Shown here: positions 44,236 through 55,620 of the stretch, in pieces
Layout: every line of letters starts with the position of its first letter
Numbering within the stretch: position 1 is the stretch's first letter
NCBI RefSeq assembly: GCF_028583425.1
Contig: NC_072800.1
Coordinates: forward strand, 92,163,001 to 92,227,000
Source: Eublepharis macularius
Lineage: Eukaryota > Chordata > Lepidosauria > Squamata > Eublepharidae
Length of the DNA stretch: 64,000 bases
Direction of reading: 5' to 3'
The notes under the pieces: model-generated
What the model was told of the DNA's origin: nothing
Databases searched by the model: none
What the model saw: only the letters and a program-made list of their open reading frames with translations
Made by a program: the position numbers and the translations under genes

Positions 44236-44526
44236 TAGGTAAGGAGGGTTAAGTGCCTAATTGCACGTTATGTCTCTGTGTTCCCAGCATCGGTCACAGG
44301 TATGTTCTGGGAGTTCTGTGTGGGTGCCAAGTTTTGATTAGAATGATGGTGAGCAGGGATGGGGGCGTCAATCTCCCTGCTGCCTTTTCCCTGACCTGAA
44401 GCAGCCACAGGGAGCTGCTGTTTGCTGCTTTAGGGAAACCAAGCTGAAGTCCCTCCCTAACAGCAAACTGAATTTCTCCTCAAGTATACTATTTTACAGA
44501 TGTACAATGCATAACTGCTGCTGTTA

Positions 44527-44712
44527 ACACAGTTGGTAAGTGGCTGGACTGCGAATCAGCACTCTGCTGGTTCGACTCCTGCTACTGCCATGATCTCAGC
44601 GGGTGGCCTTGGGTCAGCCACTCCTCTCAGCCCAGCTCCCCAGCTGTATTGTGGGGATAATAATAACATTGTCCATTGCTCTGAGTGGGCACTCATCTCT
44701 CTAGAAGAATGG
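44527..44712 (+). mobile_element. tRNA-headed SINE, copy S5
   Basis: 'cacagttggtaagtggctgg', B box 'ggttcgactcctg', body 'ggccttgggtcagccactcc', tail 'attgtccattgctctgagtg'. Confidence 0.85.
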
Positions 44713-44714
44713 TA

Positions 44715-45375
44715 TATGTCGCTGTAGCACAGCGGTTAAGTGGTTGGGCTGTGAATCAGCACTCTGCTGGTTTGATTCCCACTACTGCCATGAGCTCTTC
44801 AGGTGGCCTTGGGCCAGCCTCTCCTCTCAGGCCCAGCTGTCTTGTGGGGATAATGATAACCAGGGCTCATTTCGAGGGGGGAATGCGTAGGAACGCAGTT
44901 CCGGCAGTTCCCCAAAGAGGTCACATGACAAGTTACCCCACCCACCTGACTCTCACCCATTTTGGGCCTGTTTCAGCTTGGATTGGGGCCAAAACAGCCC
45001 AGATTGGGCCTCTGGCAGGCAATGGATCATTTTTCTACTCAGCAGCGACCCGATCCTGACCATTTGGGGCCCCTTTTTGGCCATTTTCAGCCCCTTTTTG
45101 CCATTTTGGGCCAAATTTCGGCCCTGAATGGCCAGGATTGGGTCCAAAACAGCCAGGATAAGTAATGTCAGGGGGTGTGGCATATGCAAATAGCTATGCC
45201 AATGACACATTTCCGGTGATGTCAAGGGGGTGTGGCATATGCTAATAAGTTATGCTAATGAGTTCCTCCAGCTCTTTTTCTATGAAATGACCCCTGATGA
45301 TAACACTAACTTTGTCCACTGCTCTGAATGTAGCACTAATCTGTCCAGAAGGGCAGTATATAAACACACTGTTGT
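44715..45375 (+). mobile_element. tRNA-headed SINE, copy S6, split by a hAT element
   Basis: 'gctgtagcacagcggttaag' to 'gtggggataatgataac', then hAT copy B, then the SINE tail 'actaactttgtccactgctc' resumes at 45303. It lies directly after copy S5 in the same orientation. Confidence 0.85.
44861..45296. mobile_element. Non-autonomous hAT element, CAGGGCTCATTTCG family, copy B
   Basis: Same ends as copy A. It has a perfect 8-bp duplication, ATGATAAC (44853-44860 and 45297-45304), inside the SINE body. Confidence 0.93.
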
Positions 45376-45968
45376 TCTTCTTATTATTATTACCTAAGCA
45401 CAGTTATATTCTTCTAAGCCTAACTGAAGTCAATGAGCTTAGAAGGGTTTTAACTGCTAAGCATGTGCAGCAGTAGAAACAGGGACAGCCTCCCCCCCCC
45501 CCCCTGCACACACACACTGTTTATGCACAGGGGAAAATGCTTGGGAGAAAGGCAGGAGCGTTTCCCCCTCTGGCAGCAGCTTTCCGAGCCCATTTAGGCT
45601 TTCCTTTTCCCAGCACCATTCTGTGTCTACATGAGCTCAGGTTGGCTCTGTGGCAAACTCATGAAGGAAGTAATGTTTAGAGTGACCCAGAGCTTTTCAG
45701 GATGCTGAGGACTAGAAATCTGAATAAACAAATGATTGGAAGATGTCGTTATGGGAAAGAAGAAGAGGATGGGCACCTCTCCATTTTCCAACGTCCATCC
45801 TTATTTCTTTTGGATGTGCTTGCGTCTGCTCATCCTGGCTCCTGGCATCGCCTGCTTCTCCCCAGCCCAGCCACACCTCCAATACTTTCCCAGCACACTT
45901 TGTCTACCTCCAGGTGGTCTCCTGGCATATTGCAAATGAAAAAAATCTTTTCTTTTGCAACGTTTCAG

Positions 45969-46089
45969 ATCCAGAGCTCTGCCAGAAATTCAGATCTTGT
46001 TGTGAGCTGCGTGAGAACGTAGCCTCTGCACTCAGTTCCACCCAATCCAAAGGAATTTGCCGGAGCGGATGTGAGCGTGATCCCAACAT
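45969..46089 (+). CDS. Candidate internal exon, cysteine-rich (unidentified)
   Basis: A pyrimidine-rich tract ending in 'acgtttcag' precedes it and 'GTAAGG' follows at 46090, giving a plausible acceptor and donor around 121 bp. The open frame (phase 1 in, phase 2 out) reads 'PELCQKFRSCCELREN' then 'GICRSGCERDPN'. That is five cysteines within about 40 residues, suggesting a secreted or extracellular domain. I do not recognise the family. It falls in a stretch with no repeat signature. It could equally be chance; a splice pair plus open frame of this size is not strong evidence. Confidence 0.3.
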
Positions 46090-46099
46090 GTAAGGCAGT

Positions 46100-47420
46100 T
46101 TCTATTTATAAACTTCCAAGTTTAATTTTAAAGAAAAAGGAGCCCAGCGAGAGAGGTAGAGGAGGGGGAAACTTGCTTATGTAGATTTGGCTGCAGTGGA
46201 ACATTTGAGTGCGGCTTGCCAGTGGCCGAAGGAGATGCGTGTCGCTCATCAACATGAAAGTCTAATTCAGAGTCAAGTTGTGGTACATTTTCTGTTGCAT
46301 TTGGCACAGGTCCTTGGATGGGGAATCCATTTGGCTTCTGAGCCCGGAGGAAATCTCACACAGATGAGAGAGCCTGACTTCGAGTACCTTGAAAAACACA
46401 ACCGTAGGCCAACCCTTTCTTCCCTTCCATCAAAATCTTTAAGTTTTTTTTAAAATAAATGTAAGGAGCAAAACCAGAGCGTTACTCTGTGCGAATGAAA
46501 CAGACTCCTGGCTTGCATTTTTGGCAAGACCAAAGAGGAAACAATTCACTTGCTTTATTGTTTGATGGAGTGCTTTTTATCATTCTTAACTACCTGCCCC
46601 CTCCACCTGTTTAGACTGACTTGGGAAGAACTTTAGCTGTGATTTTACTTTCCATTGATAGAGCAGGATAATAGCATATCCCACATTTATTCATTTCGTT
46701 TGTCTTCTATTAAAACCAGTTTTCACCCACATCCTCATCTTCTAGCCCCGCTTTCCATCAGCAGTTTAATTTAGCCAGACTAGGATAATAGTGGCATCAA
46801 TGAATGAAGAAGTGAAAATAGTCACCCAGTAACTCTGACTAGCAGTGCATAAGCTAAGCGAGAGAGAGCAGCTCTTTCTTCGCATTAGGTGCAATTAGTG
46901 CAGAAAAAGTATTGCCCTGAGAACCCTAAGTGACAACCTTTGAAAAGGTTTGCACAGACACGTGGCAGACATGTCTCTCTGTAGGTCTTATCGATCTCAT
47001 TCCAGCTTAGTTTTTACCTTGCGAAGCTTTCATTCGCCTACATGGTTTTTCAATCAGGCTGTTTTAGAATGTTAAGTTTTGAAGATCGTAAGACGATAAG
47101 AGCAGCGTAAGACTAGATCGAGGGTCCTTCTAGGGCATGATGGTACAGCGGTAGGGCTGCGAAGCTCTGGTCCCATTGCCTATCGTGGCTTGGAGCAGCA
47201 GTAGGAGAATTTTCTTTAGTGAAGCCTTGCGTACTTACTGGAAGTTATTACCAGAAGTAAAAACGGACAGCTCTAGGAATTGATGGAAACTCTATGCACC
47301 CTCTGTTCCTTCTGGGAAGAACTTTTAAGTACATGAGGCTGCGTTAAAAAAATCTCCCAATGCTGTACCTCATGACCCTTCTGCCAGTTGCCAGGTACTG
47401 CTTGGAAACCCTGTGCAACG
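46100..47420. other. No recognisable feature
   Basis: Non-coding, low in recognisable repeats; this is the longest relatively repeat-poor part around the candidate exon. Confidence 0.4.
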
Positions 47421-47422
47421 AC

Positions 47423-47806
47423 GGGGTTGCCAACTCTGGCTTGGGAAATTCTGGGAGATTTGGAGGAAATGCCTGGGCAGTATAATTGGCAGGCTGTAGC
47501 TAGAAACAATTGGGGGTAGGTTAGGGACCGGTGCACTAGCATCATGGGGCACTCTAGGATTTACAAAAACTCTATAGCAAAACCATAGTGTTTTTACAAA
47601 TTCTAGAGTATCCATGACATCACGTCTGGTTTTTATTGGCATGATGTCAGCCCAGCATGCTCCCCAATTTCCCCTCCTTTCCTCCCCGTACATATTGGTG
47701 AGCAAAAGAACACATTGCGGAGAGGTCTCCCACTGCAGCAACCCTACTGGAGAGAGTGGGGTGGGGAGCTCAGCAGGGATGCATTTCCATGGAATCCACC
47801 CTCTGA
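47423..47806 (+). repeat. GGTTGCC-type interspersed repeat, disrupted copy N6
   Basis: The head 'ggggttgccaactctggctt' and 'gaaattctgggagatttgg' at 47423-47475, with a likely remainder ('gagagagtggggtggg', 'catggaatccaccctc') at 47745-47806 after a foreign stretch. Confidence 0.45.
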
Positions 47807-47808
47807 TG

Positions 47809-48067
47809 ACGATAACAACAACAACATTTGATTTATATACCACCCTTCAGGTCAACTTAACGCCACACTCAGAGCGGTTTACAAAGTATGTTATTATTAT
47901 CCCCCCAACGATCACCCTGTGAAGTGGGTGGGGCTGAGAGAGCTCTGAGAGAGCTGTGACTGAGCCAAGGTCACCCAGCTGTCTTTGAGCAGAGAAGTGG
48001 GGAATCAAACCCAGTTCTCCAGATTAGAGTCCTGCCGCTCTCAATCACTACACCAGACTGGCTCTCA
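47809..48067 (-). mobile_element. tRNA-headed SINE, copy S3
   Basis: Minus-strand copy: 'agccagtctggtgtagtgat', B box 'ctgggtttgattcccc', tail 'aaccgctctgagtgtggcgt', and a (GTT)n end at 47809. Confidence 0.88.
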
Positions 48068-48150
48068 GGCCTTCAGGTGTCAGTGAGGACAAATAAGGAG
48101 CACCTGCATCTGTGTCTGGGGCACCTGCAGCATAGACAGGCATAGCAAAC

Positions 48151-49105
48151 TAGAGGTGGGCACGAACACCAAAAAAAGCCACAAACAGCCCAATCTGCTG
48201 TTCGCGAGCAAGCTGTTCGTGAGGCCCCATTCCCAACGAAGATGTGTTCGTTCCAAGCCCTCTTCGTGGCATTTGTCAGCCGTTCGTAAAGCTAGACAGT
48301 CTGGCTCCTTTCAATCAATTCCCCGGGCAAAGTAGGCATGGACTGTCTGAACTCTGTCTGAACTCCTGGCTTTCTTTCTGGCTTGTAACCCCTCAAAGTA
48401 GCTTCCAGCAGACAGTCCAGTTTTTGCCACTGTGAAGAGAAAATGACATGAAAGGAGGAGACCCATGGACTCTCCTTTCCCTGGCTCAAGTTCAGCTAAG
48501 TCCCAAGGGGGCCGTTCTGGCTCCCACGAACCTCCAACTATGAACAGGGCTCATTTCGAGGGGGAACACACAGGAACGCAGTTCCAGCAGTTCCTCAAAG
48601 AGGTCACATGTCAGGTGGCCCTGCCCACCTGACTCTCGGCCACTTTGGGTTCATTTCGTCCTGGATTGGGGCTGAAATGGCCTGGATTGGGCCTCTTACG
48701 GGTGGTGGATCACTCTCCTGTTCAGCAGCGGCCTAATCCTGACCATTTTGGGGCCCTTTTCGGCTATTTTCAGCCCCTTTTGCCATTTTGGGCCCAATTT
48801 CAGACCTGAATGGCCAGGATTGGGTCCAAAGCAACCAGGATAGGTGATGTCATGGGGTGTGGCATATGTAAATCAGTTATGCTAATGACACATTTCCAGT
48901 CATGGCAAGGGGCGTGTCATATGCGAATGAGTTATGCTAGTGAGGTATGCTAATGAGTTCCTCCAGCTCTTTTTCTACGAAATGACCCCTGACTATGAAC
49001 ATCTTCATGAACCTGTCATGTCAGTCGATGTTCGGGAATCCCTGTTCGTGGATGGCAATGAACAACAAACATTGTGTTTGTTTTTCCTGTTCGTGCCCAC
49101 CCTTA
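48151..49105. mobile_element. hAT-like element, TAGAGGTGGGCACG family, containing a second hAT
   Basis: The ends TAGAGGTGGGCACGAACA and, inverted, TAAGGGTGGGCACGAACA are flanked by TAGCAAAC (48143-48150) and CAGCAAAC (49106-49113), a duplication with one change. The subterminal 'gctgttcg..aagctgttcg' text matches the element at 23218. The interior is split by copy C (48545-48991). Confidence 0.87.
48545..48991. mobile_element. Non-autonomous hAT element, CAGGGCTCATTTCG family, copy C
   Basis: Perfect 8-bp duplication ACTATGAA (48537-48544 and 48992-48999); same ends and interior as copies A and B. It inserted into the older hAT-like element. Confidence 0.93.
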
Positions 49106-49113
49106 CAGCAAAC

Positions 49114-49540
49114 TGAGCATGGATTGTGCTTCCATTGGAAGCAGTCTTGCAGGCAAAATAGAGCCACAGGAGCCCTCAGCCTTTTCTCCGTGTCAGCTTT
49201 AATGATTCTTGGAGTGTTCGGAGAGCTCTTCAGCTCCTTCCCCCTCCTCTTTGCCCAGGAGAAAGCCCAGGTCTTGTCTCACTCGTGCGAGCTGCACCCC
49301 CCACCCCTCCCTATCATTGCCCTTAAAGTGCTTCCTAATAAGCGGGCGAACCTCACCTCCCATCCACCTCCAGCCCAAGAGGACTCCTTCACCTCTCTAA
49401 AAAGCTGCTGCTTCAGCCACCCTCCTTTGTCGGGCTGTGGGCTGCTGGTGCCACACCATGCCTACTGAGAGATGATCCCCTAGGTTAGGAAAGTCATGCT
49501 AATAAAAAAATGGAGCTTCCCTGTTCAGAGGCATTTTCAG
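49114..49540. other. No recognisable feature
   Basis: Non-coding; the frame to 49468 is without domains. Confidence 0.4.
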
Positions 49541-49685
49541 GTGAGTAGCCGTGTTGGTTTTCAGTAGAACAGGAAGATTCAAGTCCAATAGCACTTTGGA
49601 GACCAACAAAATTTTCCACGGTATAAGCTTTGGCGTGTCGAATCTCAGCTTTGACTTTCAAAAGCTTATACCCTGGAATTGTTCA
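49541..49685. repeat. Penelope-type fold-back repeat, copy H10
   Basis: 'gagtagccgtgttggttttc', 'ggtataagctttggcgtgtc', 'gactttcaaaagcttatacc'; truncated at the right. Confidence 0.65.
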
Positions 49686-49815
49686 AAAGCAGTATACATC
49701 AAAGCACACCGGGAACGACTGACTCCACATCAGGCCCTGCTGAAGAACAACACAGAGAATGGCATTTAAAAATATGGCCCCTCTCCATAAATTGAGGGGG
49801 CGGAAGGCGGAATCG

Positions 49816-50012
49816 TACAGTCTGATCTCGTCAGATCTTAGAAGCTAAGCAGGGTTGATATGTGGATGGGCAACCACCAAGGAAGACTCTGTAGAGGAAG
49901 GCAATGGCAAACCACTTCTGCTTCTCACTTGCCTGGAAAGGCCCTTGCTGGGGTCACCATAAGATGTTGTGAGTGTGACTTGACCGCACATTCACACACT
50001 CACCCCACAAAT
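49816..50012 (+). mobile_element. 5S rRNA-derived SINE, copy 3
   Basis: The head 'gatctcgtcagatcttagaa' then 'gctaagcagggttga', body 'aaggcaatggcaaaccactt', and BovB-like tail 'tggggtcaccataagatg'. About 15 bp of the 5S head is missing after 'gggttga'. Confidence 0.82.
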
Positions 50013-50254
50013 TTAAGTGGTAAAATCCAGAATTCTCATGATGCAGTCCTAGATACCAGTTGAGGAGGTTTAGGATGACAGCGTAGTCCCCCAACCAGTG
50101 TATCCTGGGTCTAACTGCAAGGCCAGCATGACTCCATTATACAGGACCTGGCAGTGTCAGAAGTGTGCCTGCATAGGTCAGCGTTCTAAACTTTCCCAGG
50201 TTCCCATACCAGGGTGGTTGAAATTGGGAGAAACTTATTCACCAGTGTACTGAA

Positions 50255-50440
50255 GTGGTTAGGGTATCAGTCTAGGACCAGGGAGACTCAGGTACGAATC
50301 TCTGCTCAACCTGGGGCCAATCACTGTTTCTCGGCATAATGTAATTCCCAACCACGTGATGGGGATATAGTGGAGGAAAGGATCACTAAATACCCCATCC
50401 TGAGCAACTTGGAGAAAGGGCAAGATAAAAATTGTCAGTC
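50255..50440 (+). mobile_element. tRNA-headed Sauria-type SINE, copy S9
   Basis: 'agtggttagggtatcagtct', B box 'ggtacgaatctctgc', tail 'cctgagcaacttggagaaag', then a (GTCA)n run that adjoins the next element. Confidence 0.7.
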
Positions 50441-50442
50441 AG

Positions 50443-50830
50443 TCAGTCAATACTTTTATTGACATACAATAAAACTAAACAAGCCTATATTTCAATACAC
50501 AAAATAGAATCAGAACTTATATCTTATAGACCCTAATTCTCATGGCAATTAAAAGAAATCTGTCTACTGAGAGGGTAATATAGGGACACTGAGCCGATAA
50601 AAGAAAAGAAACAAGTTTCACTTCTGGCAGGCCGTGCCTGCTATGCAAAATAGGATTAATTAACACTTCCCGTATTTGGATATAAAACTCGCATTGGAGC
50701 AAAATATGAGCAATCGACTCTGGTTTCCTGTTACTGCATGGGCAGGTTCTTTCATGATAGGGCAATTTGGCAAATCTTCCATAAAGAACTACAGATGGGA
50801 AAATATTAAATCTTGCAAACATAAAAGCAC
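50443..50830 (-). pseudogene. Non-LTR retrotransposon C-terminal fragment
   Basis: The minus-strand frame 50822-50517 has a compact Cys/His pattern, 'CPCSNRKPESIAHILLQC', which resembles the CCHC-like motif at the C-terminus of many LINE reverse transcriptase proteins, preceded by 'GRFAKLPYHERT'. The 3' end (low coordinates) meets a (TGAC)n run, suggesting the insertion end. The clade is not identified; L1-, R1- or other-type origins are possible. Only about 100 residues remain. Confidence 0.6.
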
Positions 50831-51018
50831 GATGTAAATGTGGGGCAGTGAGCAGTGTAAAATAATTAGCTGGAAGCCCCTGGCTCGATGTTATCCTTTA
50901 AACAAGGATAAAAATCTGATCAATCGATAGGGTGGAGTATCAAGGGTTAGGGGTGGAGCTTAGTGGGATGGCACGTGGCCTCAGGTGATGGGGTGCAAGC
51001 AGACAGCATCTCTGAGAG

Positions 51019-51345
51019 CAGGGCATTTTTTCAGCAGGAATGCAGTGGAACGGAGTTCCGGCACCACTTGAAAATGGTCACATGGCCGGTGGCCCCGCCC
51101 CCTGATCTCCAGACAGAGGGGAGTTGAGATTGCCCTCCGCGCAAAAGCGCGGAGGGCAATCTTAACTACCCCTCTGTCTGGAGATCAGGGGGCGGGGCCA
51201 CCGGCCATGTGACCATTTTTGCTGAGGGCAATTTAAACTTTAAAAACATCCCCCTTGTTCCAGCTGACTCAAAGTGACATTATTGTGCAGTCCTGAATTC
51301 CACCACTGAGTTCCACCACTTCTTTTCCCAGAAAAAAAGCCCTGT
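51019..51345. mobile_element. hAT MITE, CAGGGCATTTTTTC family, short copy
   Basis: The ends CAGGGCATTTTTTC and, inverted, CAGGGCTTTTTTTCTGG are flanked by the perfect 8-bp duplication TCTGAGAG (51011-51018 and 51346-51353). The centre is a hairpin (51080-51215) meeting at 'ccgcgcaaaagcgcgg'. It is a relative of the element split at 9704-17199. Confidence 0.93.
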
Positions 51346-51353
51346 CTGAGAGT

Positions 51354-52755
51354 CTACACATTACTAAGTACCTAGGGACGCTCAAGTGCAGGATTATATG
51401 TGTAGTCATCAGTGCCCATGTGGGCTGTTCTTGCTTGGTGCATGTGAATGCCACTTCCACAGGAGCTCTCTGTGTGACTGCATCTGCAAGCGTTTCTGGA
51501 AGACAAAAAGCTAATTCAGCTCTGTTTTTGCTGCCAGAACAAGTACTGTAGGCAGCTTTGACTTGCCAATTTGTATTACTTTAAGGTGTGAGAAAATATC
51601 AAGATCTGCATTTCAATGAATGGATGTGGGGGAAACTGGGATACTTTTAGCAGTTGAGGAGGAACTGATATCAAATGCATGCATGTATTCAGCGGAGCGA
51701 ATTGAAGTGTGTGCAAGCAAGTGCATGGAAAGTCGGAGAGGGGAGGATACATGAAATTGTTAAAGTGTAGCGAGACTCTGGGTTAAGGGGCAGAGCTTGG
51801 CTGTGCTTGGTCTCTTGAGACCTAGCAACAAAGCTTTCAGACCACGCAGAAAATAACCCCTCTTCTTGGTTTAAGTTTCCCTGTGGAGACTTTGAGGAGT
51901 AGGCCAAAACCTTGAATCTTCAGATCAGACCCTGAGACCTGCCAACGCAACAATTTTTTCATCGTAAAACAGCTATAAAAATCTCTTACTGCATTTAGGA
52001 GAATTTACAGTTTGGCTTCTGACCGATGTTGCTCTTCATCCACGGTCTCTTGCAGCTTTGCTGTTTATTAGTTCCCTCTTTGAAGAGCTAATTCACAGAG
52101 AATATTTTGACATGGTAATGAGATTTAATACAAAATGCAAGTCCCTTCTCGCCACTGTGAGCCCAAACATACTCAATTTGTCCAGCTCGCCTTTATGAGT
52201 GAGATTTGACAAGGTGTTGAGCAGACTTCTAATGACTTTTGTCCCTGTGGTACATGCAAACTTAAGATAAAGAACATCACGCCAGGTCCTTTTAAGCAAC
52301 CGCGTGGAAGAAAAGGAAAAAACCAACAGGAGATGGAGAAGACCCCCAGCTGGTGAGATGGAAGTTGTCGTCTCTGACTTCCAGCCCTCCCTCCTGAGCC
52401 ACCCCAGAAGCGTTTGAAGAGGCGAATTTCAAATTAAATGGATGAAAGCTGTGCCTCTCCACCTCCAGGTGCAGGTTTCATGTTTTCTTCTTTGTATCCC
52501 ATGTTATTATTATTTGAAAAGCAGGTCTCCTTTTATTCATGCATGCAGGAGAACAAAGAGACAGCAACCTGCCAAGGAATGGCTGAATGCAAAAGATTCA
52601 GACACCTGCTGTAAGTATTTCCGACTATGGAAATGGCGCCTAAGCGAATCACGAATTTTGGATTTACGACGACAGAAAGGCAAATCTTGGCAGAACCTGG
52701 GAGAGAAAACAGTGTGGCGGGGGGAAAGGGGGATGCCCAAACAAGTGGATAGTTT
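51354..52755. other. No recognisable feature
   Basis: Non-coding unassigned sequence. Confidence 0.4.
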
Positions 52756-52756
52756 C

Positions 52757-53040
52757 AGGTGGGTAGCCATGTTGGCCTGTAGTAGAAGAGTTCAGCAGCA
52801 CCTTAGAGACCAAGTAGATTTTCAGGGTGTGGGTTTTCGAGAGTCAGAGTTCCCTTCGGCAGACACAAGTGAAAGGATTCTCAATCCATGGACATAGATC
52901 CAGAGGACTTCGCCGTGTTAGTCTGTAGTAGCAAAATCAAAAAGAGTCCAGTAGCACCACCAAGACCATCCAATTCCACTGCAGCACAAGCCCTCGATAA
53001 CCACAGCCCTCCCCAGATAGAGACAGGTGCTCCAGTCCAA
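52757..53040. repeat. Two adjacent Penelope-type repeat fragments, H11 and H12
   Basis: H11 (52757-52870) has 'gtgggtagccatgttggcct' and 'gggttttcgagagtcagagt'. H12 (52907-53013) starts 'gatccagaggacttcgccgt' and ends at 'ccacagccctcccc', the same breakpoint as the fragment at 56390-56500. Confidence 0.7.
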
Positions 53041-53194
53041 AAGAACACTTCCAGGGGTAATGAAAGACAGCGGAGGGAGGGAAGGAAATGACGCTGACCC
53101 ACTACCCTTAAAACTAACAGTCAAACTAGACGAGACGCCAGATCCGAAAATGGCACATGTCAGTTTCCTGCAAGTGCGATCATGTGATAATCTC

Positions 53195-53345
53195 TCTATG
53201 GTGGTGGAGAGTGCCCTCAAGTCACAGCTGACTTATGGCGACCCCTGGTGGGGTTTTCATGGCAAGAAACTAACAGAGGTGGTTTGCCAATGCCTGCCTC
53301 TGCAGTCCTGGTCTTCTTTGGAGGTCTCCCATTATTATTCAATGC
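53195..53345 (-). mobile_element. 5S rRNA-derived SINE fragment, copy 4
   Basis: Minus strand: 'ggagacctccaaagaagacc', 'ggcaaaccacctctgttag' and 'ccaggggtcgccataagtca'. The 5S head is mostly missing. Confidence 0.75.
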
Positions 53346-53943
53346 CATCCAGGAGGCAGCCAGTGTGCCACAATCCCTGACTTGCCCTTACCATTTTGTT
53401 ATCCCTGATTAGACTTAGTTCCACTGACATACACCAGGAAGCTGTAGCCAACCTGGTCTTTGTAATGAGTGAAAAGCGTGTCCGTGCGAGCTTCATACAG
53501 CTGCCTTATCTGCAAGATTCGTGGCAAGAAACAGAAGCGTCTGGTGCAGTCCGATGAAGGGAGCTTTGATTCTTGAAAGCTCGGTCTAGTTGGTCTCAAA
53601 GGTGCTACTGGGCCCAAATCTTGGCGCCGTCCTGTGCATTAAAGTCCTTATTAGCAGGTTGTAACCACAGCACAAAATTGGCAGCTCCACAAAAGGCCTA
53701 AACAGACCCTGAGCACAAAAAGCAAATCTGATAATTGTGTTCCAGAAATTGTGTATGTGTGTGTGTGTGGCCTGCCTTAAGGCTCTGGCAGTTATCATAA
53801 TTTCTTCTGAATTTCTGTCTCTCTCTTTCTCACAACCAACTCATTGCAATTACTGTTCCTAGGTGCATCTAATTTCTGCATCCCAGGTGCCTTCTGGCTC
53901 ACAAGATCTTCTGCCACAACAGATAAAATTATTTTTGTTATCC

Positions 53944-54074
53944 CTGTGACACTGAGAGATCTCTGTCTTTTGGTGCTACACCTCTGAAGATGCCAGCCAC
54001 AGCTGCTGGCGAAACGTCAAGAACTACAATGCCAAGACCACGGCTATACAGCCCGGAAAATCCACAACAACCAA
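53944..54074 (+). repeat. Family E repeat, single arm (copy 3)
   Basis: 'ctgtgacactgagagatctc' to 'cagcccggaaaatccacaac'. It contains CTGAAGA at 53986-53992 and GAAA with the 6-bp helix between. Confidence 0.8.
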
Positions 54075-54089
54075 AATTATTTTTGTTTA

Positions 54090-54393
54090 TGTTAGTTATA
54101 GTCCATCTTTCTCACTGAGACTCAAGGTGGGTTACACAGTGTTAGTCAATACAATATAATACACAGGATGGGGCATGAGCCATGTGTCCCTTGGGGTCAG
54201 GTAGCAATTTTCCCCAGGCCAGTTTGGCTAGGGATCCTGATGGAGTTTTGCCATCTCCTGGGCATGCGGTACGGGTGGCTGTGAGTGGGGTGGGGGAAGG
54301 TATTTGGGAATCTCCCGCATTTCTCAGGGGGTTGGACTAGATGACCCTAGAGGTCCCTTCCAACCCTGTGATTCTATGATTCTATGATCTCAT
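54090..54393 (+). mobile_element. L2-like tail piece and CR1 3' end
   Basis: 54090-54165 matches the L2-like 3' tail ('tctttctcactgagactcaa'). 54168-54393 is a plus-strand CR1 end ('ggttggactagatgacccta' ... 'gattctatgattctatgat'). Confidence 0.82.
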
Positions 54394-54582
54394 AAGCGAG
54401 GCAGCAGGATTGTAGTGGTGGAGGAAAGTGCATTCAAGTCAGAGCTGCCTTATGGATTGCAGAAATCTGAAACCAAACAGGAATCTGGAAAAAGCATAAG
54501 TATTAACATGATATGTTAAATGGTGCAGAAATTACATAGGATAATACATACAGCAACAGATCTCTTAATAAGTGCGAGGAGA

Positions 54583-54716
54583 GCATAATATAATATAATA
54601 TAATATAATATAATATAATATAATATAATATAATATAATATAATATAATATAATATAATATAATATAATATAATATAATATAATATAATATAATATAATA
54701 TAATATAATATAATAT
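54583..54716. repeat. (TAATA)n microsatellite
   Basis: About 26 uninterrupted 5-bp units. Confidence 0.97.
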
Positions 54717-54796
54717 GAGGAGGAGGAGGAGAAGAAGTCGTCTTTCAGATGCCTTAGTTTGGCTACAACAGACTGATCTCCATAGAAAACAGGGTG

Positions 54797-54970
54797 GTGG
54801 TGGTGGTGAGTGCCATCAAGTCATAGCTGACTTGTGGCGACCCCTGCTGGGTTTTCATGGCAAGAGACTCACAGAGGTGCAACCTCTGCAACCCTGGTCT
54901 TTGTTGGAGGTCTCCCATCCAATTACTGACCACGGCTGACCCTGTTTAGCTTTTGAGATCTGACAAGATG
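54797..54970 (-). mobile_element. 5S rRNA-derived SINE, copy 5
   Basis: Minus strand: 'agcttttgagatctgacaag' is the inverted 5S head, 'ggaggtctcccatccaatta' the next part, and 'gtggcgacccctgctgggtt' the body-tail. Confidence 0.82.
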
Positions 54971-55507
54971 CTCACAGCTCTTCTGGTTGTGTCTTCCAGC
55001 GTGGTGACTAGGGCAGGGACAGCCCAGACATTCACAGCCGTGGCTCCCACACTGAGGGATGGGTTTCTTCGATTGGGCAGGAGCCGGGCAAATAAAGACC
55101 TGCAGGGCCGTGCCTTTGGTTAAGTTGATTAGTTAGCAAGGGCAGAAGATCTGGAGGAGGGCAGGACAGCAGGGGCTCAGGAAGGTCTCTGTGGGCGGCT
55201 GCTTTGCAGGGTGAGCTGAGCCGAGACCCAGTGGCCCGGGCAGCACCACAGCATCTGCTTGGCTCTGGTCCAGACAGTGGCCATACGTCCCCTTGGCTGA
55301 GTCAAGACCAAAAAGTTACCAGGGCTGCTGGTCTCCTTCTTGCTTGTGGGCCACTTTTAACATCTCACCTGCATATTGAATTGAAGGTGTTTTATTGTAT
55401 TGCATTATTGACTATGTGAGCTTCATTTATTCACTCCATCTCTACGCTGCCTTTCTCCACAGTAGAAAAGAGTCCAGTAGCACCTTTAAGACTAGCCAAC
55501 TTTACTG

Positions 55508-55545
55508 TAGCATAAGCTTTCGAGAATCACAGTTCTCTTCATCAG
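55508..55545 (-). ncRNA. Hammerhead-like motif, left arm of H13
   Basis: Minus strand: CTGATGA (the canonical core with U at the variable site), one extra A, helix II GAGAA...TTCTC (5 bp perfect), GAA, helix III AGC-TTAT-GCT, then A at the expected cleavage position 55508. Confidence 0.45.
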
Positions 55546-55582
55546 ATGCATGGAGGGGCATGGAGGGGCACCCTCCATGCAT

Positions 55583-55620
55583 CTGACGAAGAGAGCTGTG
55601 GTTCTCGAAAGCTTATGCTA
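55583..55620 (+). ncRNA. Hammerhead-like motif, right arm of H13
   Basis: CTGACGA, extra A, helix II GAGAG...TTCTC (one G-T pair), GAA, helix III AGC-TTAT-GCT, A at 55620. Confidence 0.45.
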
